Assembly: GCA_034440615.1 (NCBI GenBank)
Contig: JAOTOM010005128.1
Span: 496,001 to 560,000, forward strand
Source of the DNA: Ashinkailepas kermadecensis
Taxonomy: Eukaryota > Arthropoda > Thecostraca > Neolepadidae
Length of the DNA: 64,000 nucleotides
Reading direction: 5' to 3'
Shown here: positions 1 through 10,572 of the stretch, piece by piece
Numbering within the stretch: the first letter of the stretch is position 1
How the letters are laid out: every line of letters starts with the position of its first letter
The notes under the pieces: generated by a model
Told to the model about the DNA's origin: nothing
What the model saw: only the letters and a program-made list of their open reading frames with translations
Database searches by the model: none
Position numbers and translations under genes: made by a program

Positions 1-1840
1 CAAAAAGTCCAAGAGATTTGTGAAACACGATCGCCCTTTTCTAAACCCATGTTGAGTATCTTGAATCAATCTGTTCCCTTCCAGAAAACTAACTATTCTA
101 TCCTTGATAATTGATTCGAGTACCTTGCAGACTAGGGATGTGAGGCTTACTGGCCTATAGTGTTCAACTTTCCCTCTTTCTCCTTTCTTGAAAATAGGAA
201 CTACATTTGCCCCTTTCCAATCTGTTGGAATTTCATTTTGCGAAACTGATCTACAAAATATTATACTAAGTGGAATTGCCACTTCCTTTTCAGCTTCCCG
301 CAATACCCTAGCATAAATTCCATCTGGTCCTGCTGCCTTGTTTGGCTTTATTTTTCTGATATAATTTAAAACAATATCACTATCAATGAAATCAACATCG
401 TGTATCTGATCACCTGTCACTGAACTGTGGTTATCGGTTGGCAGATTAGTCACATCCTTCACTGTAAACACTGATTTAAACTGCTTGCTCAGCTCCTCAA
501 CCATCTCACCATCCTCACTCAATATAGTCCCATTTACTTCCAGTGGACCAATTGTGCTTGAAACTTTACTTAGCTTGTAGAAACTAAATAACTTTTTACT
601 GTCCCCATTACAGTTCCTAGCCAAATCCAATTCTTTTGCTCACTTTGCTGCTCTGATTTTCTGCTTCACAGCATCTCTAGATTTTTATACGACCTTGGAT
701 TTACGATATTTGAAGCTTCCTTAAATACTCTAAATGCACCTTTCTTAGCCTGAATTGTTTTCATCACATCTGGTGTAAGCCATGCTGGCTTTCCTACCCT
801 TCTTTTGCGTCTTTGCTTTTGGGGGACGTGTCTAATCTGAATTTCCCTCAAGTAGGATTTGAACTTTTCCCACATTTCACAGGCATTTAAATCAAAGAAT
901 TCTTCTTCCCATTTTATGGTACTTAAAGCCTCTCTCATGCAGTCAAAGTCTGCCCTGTTAAAATTTGGAATCTTTGCCAAATTATCCTTGATTTTCCCTG
1001 ATACCTGTGCCTTGAATCTCACTATGTTATGGTCACTTCTTCCCAGAGTTTCTCCTACAGTCAAGTCTTGAACTAAATCACTTAAATCTGAGAAGACAAG
1101 GTCCAAAAATGAGCCCTGCCTGGTTGGTTCCGTTACAAACTGGTGTAAGAACAAGTCCTCTTCAAGGCATTTCCTAAACAGTTTACATGATGGGGAGCCA
1201 ACACCTACATTTTCATATCCTTTTAGATTAAAGTCACCAAGAATAAGGCATTTCCTCTGAAAGTTTCTACTGATTTCCTCACAAATCACCTTATCGAGCT
1301 CCAGTTGCTGAGAATGTGGCAAGGTTCCTGATCGATACAAAGCTCCTATCCTCAGTTTATTGCTGTTGCCTTTTCCCACAGCAACATCAAGCCAAATGGA
1401 CTCCACAAACACATTTTTTACCCCATCTGCTACTTTTTGAGAACTGTATAAGCTATTCACATAGAGCATTACACCACCCCCTTTCACTGCTGGACCCCTA
1501 TTGCATGAAAACATATTGTATCCCTGGATCTCATAGTCCTGCAAGTTATCCCCAAAATATCCCTCACTGACCCATGCCTCAGTAATGCAAACAAAATCTG
1601 GTTTCTCCTCAGCAACATAGCACTTGAACTCATCAAATTTGGATCGAATGCTCTGAGCATTAAGCATCATACACTGAACAAAAGTTCCATGACCCTCTTT
1701 GGCTTGTTCATGTTGAGTAGCTCTATCATCTCTGGATGAGCTACCACTCTGCCCCCTTGATCTACTGCTACCCCTATTTGCTGACTGTGAGGTTCTATTG
1801 CCTATGCTGTCACTATTGGCATATCCCCGAGATGGCAATG
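1..1840 (-). mobile_element. CR1-like LINE, 5'-truncated inverted copy
   Basis: The reverse complement matches the complete LINE at 21,021-25,578 almost base for base. Position 1 corresponds to LINE base ~23,880 and position 1,840 to LINE base 22,031. The match begins abruptly inside the start of ORF2, directly next to unrelated sequence rich in TTGGGCAG-like words, as expected for 5' truncation during target-primed reverse transcription. The 3' half lies outside the window, so no target-site duplication can be checked. This copy lacks ORF1 and could not move autonomously. Confidence 0.95.
1..1840 (-). pseudogene. LINE ORF2 fragment: AP-endonuclease plus start of reverse transcriptase
   Basis: Bases 666-1,840 encode an open APE-type endonuclease domain on the minus strand with motifs LNAQSI, ITEAW, GGGV, GDFN and SDHN. 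These supply the conserved Asn, Glu, Asp/Asn and Asp/His of the family, which nicks target DNA to prime reverse transcription. Relative to the copy at 22-25 kb one C is missing near 685, which shifts the frame and ends the ORF after SYKNLEML. A TGA also lies near 645 in the continuing frame. Readable RT sequence follows towards base 1 (KPNKAAGPDGIYARV, PIFKKGERGK, QHGFRKGRSC), then the window ends. The 15 residues upstream of TLPSRGYAN come from flanking DNA, not from the element. Confidence 0.92.
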
Positions 1841-2387
1841 TTGGGTTGGGCAGATTTGGGCAGGTTTGGGCGAAAACGAAAAACAAATTGGAGGCAAGCG
1901 AAGAAAACGGTTTGCGTTGGACCTTGACCGTTAAGGTAAGTAATGTGAGACCTATGTCTCACTTCCAGCGTGTTTCCAGCGTGTTCAATGCAAGCAGAAG
2001 CATTTGTGGTAATTGATTCGAACGATCATAAACCCGTCGCTGAATGCCGATGTCAATACAAATACGCCTCCGGCGAAGACATCGCTGAATCATTGACCTC
2101 GATATATAACTAGACAGACAGCTCTACTTTTCAAAAAGTTCCCGACGACAGCGCGGCATATGGGAAAAACGTTGGCGCTGGTAGGCGCTGCGTGTTGTAG
2201 TGTGGAAGTAAAATGGTGGTGCTGGGGCGGTCTAGGTGGTGAAAATTACTGTCATTTTCAAATGATTGGCCATATATGAAGCAAAAACGTTTGCTTCATA
2301 TATATTCACATATCAAGCAAAGCCACATCATCTATACCCATTAAGCCTGCACTGCGACCTGCCGCGTCCCTGTCGTTCAACCCCATG
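1841..2387. other. Unassigned flank, no gene seen
   Basis: I recognise no coding sequence. Short open frames overlap the LINE junction. The only structured item is the hairpin at 2,272-2,303, annotated separately. An AAG|GTAAGT donor-like word at ~1,931 has no supporting exon. Confidence 0.5.
2272..2303. repeat. Perfect 14-bp inverted repeat, 4-nt loop
   Basis: The arm ATATATGAAGCAAA (2,272-2,285) is followed by AACG and then its exact reverse complement (2,290-2,303). It would form a stable AT-rich hairpin. Its function is unknown. Confidence 0.8.
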
Positions 2388-2995
2388 CAGAGACGGATAC
2401 AGAAGGCACAGGGGACATGTGTCCGCTGATGGCAAGGTGGTGTCCATCTTACCAGGAAAAGTGGTCCTCCAGTCAGGCTTGAGTGCACCCATTTCTAATT
2501 TTTAGCTAAAGGCGCCCCTCGAGATTAAAATATGCCCCTTATAGAATCATTGAGTGCACCCTCTTTGAATTTCAGCCGAAGTCTTCCTTCCGAAACCCTC
2601 GAGTGCGCCCCTCTGAAATTTTCAGCTGAAGGTGCCCCTGAGAGCTCATCCAGTGGCTCCAGACATGCCCTCCTTCCATTAAAGATCCTGGATTCGCGCC
2701 TGCCCTCTTGGCTACGCCCTTGGAAGGGGCCCCAGGCTGATAGAAAGAAGTACAATTAAAGAGGAAGTCCTGAGCGCACGGATGTTGATTTATGAATGTT
2801 TCTTCTGGTGGGGACAAAATACATGAAGGCAATGGGTAGTCCCAAATGGATTGGGCGAGCACACTCCCTAGGGTTCCATGCTAAAGCTTGAAATTATTGG
2901 GGGCAGTGCCAACATTGATGGGACACCTGCCCCCTCAAAAGTATATATAACAACACCCCTGTCTGAGCGTCAACCCGTGCCTGGGTCCGCCCCTG
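2388..2995. mobile_element. hAT-like MITE or two abutting MITE fragments
   Basis: The left edge reads CAGAGACGGATACAG. Candidate right edges are CTGGATTCGCGCCTG (to ~2,702) and CTGGGTCCGCCCCTG (to 2,995), each an imperfect inverted match to the left edge. The interior is full of GCGCCCCT/GTGCCCCT words, as in the better-bounded MITEs at 17,919-18,201 and 56,237-56,434. No convincing 8-bp TSD is visible, so one 608-bp element cannot be told from two pieces. CAGRGGCGG-type ends are typical of hAT non-autonomous elements, so the family call rests on end similarity only. Confidence 0.5.
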
Positions 2996-3926
2996 ATTAG
3001 CATATAGGATGTACACACAGTACACATTATGTTGTCAACTACGAACATCCCAGCGTCACTTCGCTACCATTTATCGGGTATTCAGGATCCCACGGGGTAC
3101 ACATGCCGAATACCGCACAAAGTTGGCAAAACAATGATACGAGTTTGGCCTCAAAAGTACAATTACAACATTTTACAAGGTGTTTCCCCGTTTTTATCTC
3201 CTCATCATGAACGAAGCATCATTTGGCATTCTTTTTATGAAAATCTATCAACAATTTTTCATTTTACAACATTTCATTCCAGGACTCAATTGCATGGGAG
3301 CGTGCGGCGCGCCCGACCTTTTGCCCATATACCGCCGCTCGGCCGCCTCCAGCCGGGAACGGCCGGATAAAGCCGGCCGCCGCCCGTGCGTCGGGCGGCG
3401 AATCGGCCGCCTGGTTATTATAGAGGTCAATGCGCTGAATACGAATACGAATGCGACGTTAACTTGACGTACTTGCTTAAGGCTGCTCATGACTCCCCTC
3501 CATGGTCTTCGAGATACCCGAGGACACCCAGAGTCACGTTTGTTCAAGATATATAAATATATGCACAGGGGAATGCAACCTAAGACTATAAACCTTGCGA
3601 GAATGCAAATGTGTTGCCTGGCAAAGCACAATTTTCCACCGAAGCGAAACACAAGATAGCCAAGGTTCATGTTATTCAAGAATGGTCTGGAAGCAGAAAT
3701 TTCTAACGTTTGCTGATTTACAATTCGGAGATTTTGTGACGAGAGATAGCCTGTGAAGCCCGTTGATTGGCTTGATCGGTTTCTAGTATTTTTGGTGATT
3801 CTCTTGCATATATATTTTCAGTTTATAAATGATTAAGTATAATTTTGCGGCCATCATACTCAGGTAGCTGAGGCTTGGGAGAACACGTTAAAAAATGAGG
3901 GGGACAAATCGCCACTTTTCAGAAAT
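2996..3926. other. Unassigned, includes a GC-rich palindromic block
   Basis: No gene recognised. Bases ~3,296-3,415 are strongly GC-rich with nested inverted repeats, for example GCCGCCCG and CGGGCGGC around a 5-nt loop near 3,378-3,400. The rest is AT-rich without homology I can name. Confidence 0.4.
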
Positions 3927-3976
3927 GTTTTTTTTTTTTTGGGGGGGGGGACATGTCCCCCCCCCCCCATGGTTAC
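3927..3976. repeat. Homopolymer hairpin T(n)G(n)-ACATGT-C(n)
   Basis: A T run, about nine or more Gs, the palindrome ACATGT and about thirteen Cs lie in direct succession. The G and C runs are complementary and fold around ACATGT. The adjacent GGTTACACCCATGC resembles an element terminus. The exact run lengths may be unreliable in the assembly. Confidence 0.6.
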
Positions 3977-5395
3977 ACCCATGCTTGTACTAGTATTCTA
4001 GTTGTGTTCGCGCAATTGTGTGTTTAGGTATATGTTTGCAAATGTAATTGTAAACTACATTGGACCTTTCAGAACAGCTTGCTTGAAATTGTTTTGCAGG
4101 ATTATGTGAGTTATTTTCTTGCCTCTATAGGGCATTACTGAATTTGTCATTTCCAGGGAGATGCAGTGGGCAAATGGGCCATGTTGCCCCGCTCCCCAGG
4201 AGACCAATTTGTGCCGATATTTTATACTAAAAATGCATTTACTTGAAACCCAATAATATTATGAGATAAATATTGTCTCCAGCAGACCAGATGAATTTCA
4301 GCTGTTGGACTCTGACGAGTTTCCGAAATCGGAGGAAAAAAAATTGCTTAACATTTCCTCCTCCATACAAGGCTTCTGGATCCGCCCCGGACCATTCTTT
4401 AACCACTTCTTTGAAAGGCGCGAGATTAACCAATGCCGCATTAATTGTTCGCCTTTTCCAGTCAGGGTTTATTTCATTCTTGCTCAAAATCATAGCCGTT
4501 CGCTGTCCACCGGCGGTTATCTTCAGCTGCTGACCTCCCATGGCCATACTCAGGATCCGTTTACTACAGCCATGCATGTGCAGCACGGAGCTGTGAACCT
4601 GACGCACCCTGAAGACATCCGTATGCAGATGTGTAGCTTTGCATGCTTTTGGGAGAGCACTTGCTCACCCCATGTTGGCTTTGCCCCCACAATAAATTGA
4701 ACTTTGAACATGGGACCCTATGTGATATGACCCCCAATCCATTTTGGCCACAAATCGCTTTCATGTATTGTGCCCTCCCAATCATTTTTTGTTTTTGTTT
4801 TGTTAGGTTGGGCACTTCGGCCTGCTCAGGCCATTTCGTGCCGACCCAATCATTTTCAGAAGCATACACCTATACCCTAATTTCCAATGTCCGTGAAGGT
4901 TTGTCAGCGAGTCACCATGAGCTATTATAGCTATAGCTATAGCTATGGCGAGTCAGCCAGTCAGCCATGAGCTTTTTTAAGATCGATTTAATTCCCCTAA
5001 CTCCAGCTTTTCCAAAGTCTGCGCAGCCAAAGGGGGACTCGTTCAATTTACCGCTTAAAGGTGACCAGCTGTTGAAATTAGTGAACATCGCTTGCCTGCT
5101 TTTGCCACCTTGTGGCCAACGTATCAACTAGTGGTTCATGTGACGTCCGACCACCTCCATGGGCATCGGTATGGGTACAGAAGCAGCGTGCAGGGGCCAC
5201 ATAAGCCTGAATGTGGTTTCCTGTCTTTGTAGGGCGCCTTGGCACTTGCAACCATGCATAGAGGGCCGTATGCAAGCTACAAACTTAACTATTTCGCCTA
5301 CGGGTGTTCATCGGGCGTGTGCATATGCATACATGTGTGTATATATCTGAATCGTTTGGATCAGAGGCGCAGCAAAGGAAGGAAGCATAACAAAC
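3977..5395. other. Unassigned, MITE debris
   Basis: No gene seen. A hAT-like right terminus (TTCTGGATCCGCCCC) lies at ~4,374-4,389. The module CCCCATGTTGGCTTTGCCCC, shared with several other repeats here, lies at ~4,667-4,686. A short AGCTAT repeat occupies ~4,921-4,947. Apparent ORFs of 60-130 codons show no family motif. Confidence 0.4.
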
Positions 5396-5409
5396 ACGAT
5401 CTAGAACAA

Positions 5410-5596
5410 GGGGCGGGGATGGCCGAGTGGGTAATGTGTTGAGCTCTGGATACCAAAGGTCCCGGGTTCAACACTCGCACCACTTGGGACATTCCCCAAT
5501 CCTGCGGTCCACCGGCGAAACAGTGTGGTCGGCGCCATTAGCCGTGATCGTGCATAAAGTGCGTCGTGAAACACCCAATAAACAAAAACAACAACA
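5410..5596 (+). mobile_element. tRNA-derived SINE with target-site duplication
   Basis: The 5' head is tRNA-like. It has a Pol III A box within TGGCCGAGTGGGTAATG and a B box GGGTTCAACACTC about 45 bases downstream. A unique body follows, ending in AATAAACAAAAACAACAAC. The insertion is flanked by ACGATCTAGAACAA (5,396-5,409) and ACGATATAGAACAA (5,597-5,610), a 14-bp duplication with one mismatch. SINEs of this kind are transcribed by Pol III from the internal promoter and mobilised by a partner LINE, probably one recognising the 3' tail. The partner is not identified. Confidence 0.9.
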
Positions 5597-5679
5597 ACGA
5601 TATAGAACAAACAAATGAAATTGGCATTGCATAATCCCAGACCAGAATCCCAAGCTTAGTGAGCCGAAAGTGGTCTCGT

Positions 5680-6460
5680 TTCAGCTGAATGGAGGTGTCT
5701 CGGGAGTTCTTGAGACCTAGCTGGGAGCAGGAGGGCCCCTGGGAGCTGAAGGACCATTGAAGCTGGAAGGGCCATTGACACTGGAAGGCCATTTGACACT
5801 GAGTGGACCCCTTGAAGCTGGAGAGGCCATTGAGGCTGGTGGGACAGCTTGAATTGAAGCTGGAGGAGCCATTGAAGCAGGAGGGGCTCTTGAAGGTGGA
5901 GGGACCCTCGTAGCTGCATGGCCCCATGATCTCGATTATCTCTGCAGGAATTGAATGGCCTCTGGAAGGAGGGCACCGGTTTGGGAGCCGTGGGAGATGG
6001 AGAGCCCTCAGAATTAGAAAAATTCCAGGCACATTTGTGAATTTGTGGATCCCAGAGAGCTGAAGTAGAGGCCATAGGAGATGGAGACGCTTTGAAATGT
6101 GAGGCCTATTGAACTCTTGAGGGGAACTGAGTGGAAACTGAGGGGAATTGAGGCCTGGGGAGGTCCCAAGAGTTAGAGGACTGGATGGGAACAGTAGTGG
6201 CTCCTGGGAGCTGACGTGGTCCCTTGTGAAAGGGCTCTCTCCATGTTGGAGATGCTCCTTCAAGCTGGACACATCAAGCTGGGGTGCTTCTTAAAGGGTG
6301 TGCTTCGGACACTTTTGTCTGCATGAGATCGCTGGTAGTTCGATGGCACTCGCAGGCGTTAGAGAGATCCAGGAAGAATGAGTACCACTGGAGTTTGAGG
6401 CGCCCTGGGAGTTGCAGAGCCTCTGGCAACTTGGGATAATTCGAGAAGCTTACTGTGAAT
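5680..6460. repeat. Degenerate ~20-22-bp unit array
   Basis: Units of the form GGGCCATTGAAGCTGGAAGG repeat with heavy divergence: CCATTGAAGCTGG, CCATTGACACTGG, CCCCTTGAAGCTGG, CCATTGAGGCTGG. The spacing stays near 21 bp. Long minus-strand ORFs across it (to 244 codons) are low-complexity by-products of a period divisible by three. It resembles segments A and B of the large elements at 20-28 and 47-51 kb in period, but its word content differs. Confidence 0.6.
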
Positions 6461-7019
6461 AAGGTCTGTTGGTGGGCTAGGGGCGTTTTCTGACGACACC
6501 AAGGACCCTTTCCAGACCTACAAGAACAGGTAACATCTTGGTATATATTCTGAATGGCACGTGCCCATCCAACCTCGAATGTAGAATATGTCCTAATGCT
6601 AATATATGTTCATCCTTAGCTGAGTGGGGAGGCTCGAGAGCGGAATCTTCTCTGAACGGATCGTTCCTGGGGTAGCGCAACAATGTATTCCAATATACTG
6701 CTATTCTGTAAAAATTACTGAGCAGGATTTACGGTGGCCTGAAGTAGGTATCCCTAATGGATCCGAGTTGGAGTTTTAGCAATAAACAGAATAAATTTCA
6801 CTAGGATTACCACTAGGGTCACTACGGGGAATCCTGGTGTGAGAGCAAGGGCTTTATCGAAGACAGGGTTGCCGACTCATTCATTGTCAATACCCGGCGG
6901 AAGATCGTCCATGACTATGGCTGGTGATGGCCAGTGTGTTCTCAGCTTAAGCCAAAGTATCCTGCGTGAACCCTTGTCATGATTGCAAAATTTGTAAGTC
7001 AAATACCTTGGTTATACCT
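6461..7019. other. Unassigned, nothing recognised
   Basis: No gene, RNA or clear repeat boundary is visible in this stretch. Confidence 0.4.
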
Positions 7020-7880
7020 TGGTCCCGAACACCCACTTCCAGGTTGTTTAGCAGCCCAGAGCAGGGCCCCAATGTGGTGACCTGAGTCACAATATCGATC
7101 CACGGAGATCAGGCAGTGGTTCGAGGGTCTCAGCAGCGGCTCGGAGGCCCCAGTGGCGACCGGGACCCCATAAACATCCTCGCGCCCAGCAATAGTCTGG
7201 GGAGCCATGCTGACCTTCGACCTGTAGGTGGCTCCCGATCCACCCAATGTCCCGGGCGCCCAGCAATGTCTTGGGCGCTTACTGGCAGCTCAGAGATCCC
7301 AGACACTGGCCTGGAAGCCCGATAATGGCTCACCGAAGGCATGGGGCACACAAACCTGATCCAAGAGTCCAACGGCAGTCAGAGTCAGAGGGCACCTCCA
7401 AGAGCCCAGAGCCCAACGAGAGCTCGGCTATCCTAACAGCAGCTCGGAGGCTCCACTAAGGTCCGGGGTACTGCCCCGCACCAATGGCCTGGAACTCCCA
7501 GTATTGACCCGGGTGCCCAGCAGCAGTTGGGTGTTGGAAGCAAAGCAATCCAGGGCTCCCAACAGTCCGGCGACCTCCAAACTATCTGGGGCACTGCGGT
7601 CCAAGTCCAAGTCTTATGATCCATAACAACGACCTAAACCCCCAATGGTATCCCATTAGAGGCCTGAAAGCAGCACAGGCAAACCGGTCCGCTCTCCCCA
7701 CAGGTCCCAACAATAGGTTAATAGGTCTTCAACGACGTGGAGCGCACAACATTGATCCAGGGGCTCGACATCAGCTTGAGCACGCATACAAACCAGCCCA
7801 GAGCTGCCAACAACAGTGCAAATGCCCCACCATTCGACACCCTAATGTATCAAGGAGTCCACGTCTTGAGTCCTGACTAA
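7020..7880. repeat. Degenerate GC-rich repeat block
   Basis: Recurring words such as GCTCGGAGGC, CCCAGCAGCAG/CCCAGCAATGTC and GGCCTGGAACTCCC/GGCCTGGAAGCCCG suggest a decayed tandem array. No unit is conserved enough to state a period with confidence. Overlapping ORFs on both strands are explained by its composition. Confidence 0.35.
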
Positions 7881-9631
7881 GATTACGCCTTCAGTCTCGA
7901 CTAAGGCTAAGTCTTGAAGTACTCAAAATCTCTTCGTGGAACTTTACCTCAAAGGCGAAATTATTGGGAATAATAACAAAATGAAGCCCAGTACTTCATA
8001 AGCATATAACAACGTCCAGCATTTTAGTCCTGGTAATTTTAATGCTGCATCTGCCCGCTCAAGACTACTTTTGGACCTGCCTGTATTGTTCGAAGCATTG
8101 GTATGTCCATGGTGTCGACATATATTTTTATGAGGCTTTGAGTACGAGGCCTCAGGAATAATTGCTCCCTCCACATCATAGAAATTCTGGTTATGCTCCG
8201 GGCTGCCGAGCAACCCCGCTTTCCCTAGAAAGCGGTGCATATGAATCCCATACCAATGCGTCGAAAATATCGTTTTACGCTGAATAAAATGAGTTTGTTT
8301 TTGGTCGCTTCTTAGCCTTGGGTAAAACCTGGCTGTGGCCTGGTTTGGAACGATGTGCACAGGTGCATGTGCGAATTGTTGCTTTATTAATCCTTTTAAT
8401 ACATCAATGACTGGCACCGAAAATGTTATCAAACTATTTGCCCTGCTACTGTCCGCCGCTTACTTGAGCCAGTGACTTTGATTAAAATGTGGTGGTGGCG
8501 CCAGCATGGAAAAATGGGTATCGTGTAGCTTGCTATGATGCACATTGACAAGCAATGGCAGATGACACTCATTGAGCCATTCCTCGGGACATCATATGTT
8601 GGCTGTCATAACCTAGTGCCAGTCAGCTATTGCGGTTCCACGTAAGACCACATACATGCAAGAAGCAGAATACAGCATGGGAATGCGAAGAGGTGAGCAA
8701 CTGGACAAAAATCAAATTGGCTTCTGAAACCCACCATAAATGCCGAATTCATGTTTTGTATTATCATATGCTTCATACGAAAGTAATGCGAAATTTATAT
8801 TTGACTGTGCTGACCGCCGTAAGAAAGCATTTCGCGCTGCTTACCGCAAAATACCACAGCCCGATGCAGTTTGGATTCGTATCCGGGACCTAGACCATCA
8901 TATATTTGACCTATGGTGCCAATGTCACGCGCTCCCGTGATTAATCTGCCGCCACACCGGTACTATATTTCTTTTTTATCAGCGAGAGGTAATAACGAAA
9001 TGCAATTGACTTCAGTACGTCTCCCACCCACATTTTCGAATGAAATTGAAAGATTTATGATGACATACAATGACTTATGTTGAGGTTAATATTGATTATA
9101 AGCGAGCGAGCGACTTCCTGTGCCATTGGCTCATACTTGGAGCAGAGCAGGCATGTTGCAGCTCTATCGGAGTCCTACCAACTGGCGCAGGAATATCCAT
9201 TCAGAGCGGGGGAACGAAGAAAGTGAGAAGGTCCTTGATGATGACATATCCAGTGGCATAGGACGACTTCTGCATCTTCTTTGGTCACACAGGTGTAACT
9301 GATGACCGGTGGGGTTCTACAAACTTGAAAGCGCTGAGCTGTTTGTGGTTATTTAGTTATCTTAAAAACAAGTGACCGTCAAGCTTCACCCTCTCGCCTT
9401 TCACCCCCCCCCCACACTACCCGGTTAACGAGAACTCAATGCAAATACACCATAAAACGTTTTCATAGTTTACTTTGCTCGGTTTTTCCCAACTCCCTTG
9501 TGTGGAGTGGTCTGCTGCCGGGCACATGATCCATTGATCACCCACGAATTTGAAGCCGCCGCCCTTAAAAGCAGGGGTATGTTTATACCCATGTTTTTCG
9601 ACGCTGATCAAGCTGCTGCTTCAGCTCGTAC
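7881..9631. other. Unassigned, no gene recognised
   Basis: A 162-codon minus-strand frame (7,944-8,432) and shorter frames near 8.6-9.3 kb have no motif I can assign. No TSD-bounded element is apparent. Poly-C occurs near 9,404-9,415. Confidence 0.4.
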
Positions 9632-9646
9632 ATCCATGTTATCTTG

Positions 9647-9733
9647 CGTGTAAAGAAAGCATACGACCTTCAATATACCAGGAGGTGCTGAGTTGACATC
9701 AAAAGTAACGTTAAGGATTATACTTTATTACCC
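9647..9733 (-). repeat. Left inverted arm of the Penelope-like element
   Basis: This is the reverse complement of 10,424-10,510, with 85 contiguous identical bases at its outer side and one mismatch next to the inner end. Its inner end coincides with the base just 3' of the predicted hammerhead cleavage point in the right copy. Confidence 0.95.
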
Positions 9734-10125
9734 TGGAAATTCCGCCATGCCCTGCTGGTAGAAGAACGTGCCACACCTGTATCAACGGGCTCAAAGGTAG
9801 ATGCACGCGAAAAAACGTAGTTTATAAAATAACGTGCAACCGCTGTCTTGGAATATTTTATGTCGGTGAAACCAAACGTAGTATCAGGGATAGGTACAAT
9901 GAGCACTTGGGAGATGCCAGACTTCGAAGAGCATACACACCTTTAGGCGAACACATGATCGACAAACATTATAACATGGAACACAGCGACACTAACACAA
10001 ACTTCAAAGCAGAAATTCTAGCAACAGCCAGGGACAACGCTGATCTAAAGGTCCTCGAATCTCTACACATACGTAATCTACGGCCGCAACTAAACACGCA
10101 AACGACGTCTTGGTATATCACTTAA
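9734..10125 (+). pseudogene. Penelope-like GIY-YIG endonuclease domain (C-terminal ORF fragment)
   Basis: Reading frame +3 of this stretch is open to a TAA at 10,123-10,125. It begins with a Cys-rich linker (CHTC, CTRK, ITCNRC) and continues into GIFYVGETKR. This is the Tyr-Tyr-Gly core of GIY-YIG nucleases, followed by the basic helix RSIRDRYNEH. The downstream block KVLESLHIRNLRPQLN carries the catalytic Glu and the PxLN ending usual in Penelope-like elements. In a complete element this domain nicks target DNA to prime the upstream reverse transcriptase. Here the RT is missing and there is no initiating Met in frame, because the ORF runs straight out of the inverted arm. The domain itself shows no frameshift or stop, so the insertion is probably fairly recent. 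Confidence 0.9.
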
Positions 10126-10388
10126 ATTAGATAAACATAAATTATATTTTATGTATTACGCGTTATATTGGATCTATGTCTATATATGTGCGTGAGTGTA
10201 TGTATCGATATGTATGTGGACCATCGGCTCGGGCTTCCTCAGAGGATTCTATCTTGACATAGTTTGTTTCTGGTTTGGAGTTTCTTTAAGTGTCTGCACC
10301 ACTGAGGAGGCTTTTCTGCATTCCACGTGTCTTTTGCACGCTTTTTTTCTCGCGTGCTTTTTTTCAATTGCTAAACTTGACATTTTTA

Positions 10389-10431
10389 TATCACTCCTGA
10401 CGATGGCCCCTGGCCGAAACGTTGAGTAATA
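10389..10431 (+). ncRNA. Hammerhead-ribozyme-like motif
   Basis: The conserved core CTGACGA (10,397-10,403) and GAAAC (10,416-10,420) flank a GGCC/GGCC helix II with loop CCT. Helix III would be the minimal AC/GU (10,419-10,422) with U17 at 10,423. Helix I pairs ACTC (10,393-10,396) with GAGT (10,424-10,427) and, past a C-A mismatch, TAT with ATA. Cleavage would fall between 10,423 and 10,424. Hammerheads with very short helix III are known from Penelope-like elements. One extra U sits between the core and helix II, so catalysis is not assured. Confidence 0.65.
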
Positions 10432-10510
10432 AAGTATAATCCTTAACGTTACTTTTGATGTCAACTCAGCACCTCCTGGTATATTGAAGGTCGTATGCTT
10501 TCTTTACACG
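10424..10510 (+). repeat. Right inverted arm of the Penelope-like element
   Basis: It starts exactly at the predicted 3' product of hammerhead cleavage and is repeated in inverse orientation at 9,647-9,733. It contains the AATAAAG-like word just downstream of the core. Confidence 0.95.
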
Positions 10511-10572
10511 CAATGTCTAAAACCCAGGAGCATCTAAGAGCCATTCTTCGTTGTATTATCCATGTTATCTTG

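Larger units (their letters stand above)
9632..10572 (+). mobile_element. Penelope-like element, 5'-truncated, with inverted terminal arms and 15-bp TSD
   Basis: ATCCATGTTATCTTG occurs at 9,632-9,646 and again at 10,558-10,572, a candidate 15-bp target duplication. Inside it is an 87-bp inverted repeat (9,647-9,733 and 10,424-10,510; 86/87 match). This flanks the C-terminal GIY-YIG domain ORF and a hammerhead-like motif. No RT domain is present, so only the 3' end of a Penelope-like element was inserted. Such elements often insert truncated and with partial inverted or tandem terminal copies. The 47 bp between 10,511 and 10,557 is unexplained and could be part of the terminus. Confidence 0.82.

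Noticed and set aside
5410..5596. Functional tRNA gene at the SINE head (also 58,250, 61,920 and 39,045)
   Set aside because: A and B boxes are present, but the anticodon and acceptor stems do not close and retroposon bodies with tails and TSDs follow.
5538..6272. 244-codon minus-strand ORF
   Set aside because: It covers the degenerate ~21-bp array and part of the SINE. Low complexity, no motif.
7944..8432. 162-codon minus-strand ORF
   Set aside because: No family resemblance and no splice or promoter context; could be chance.
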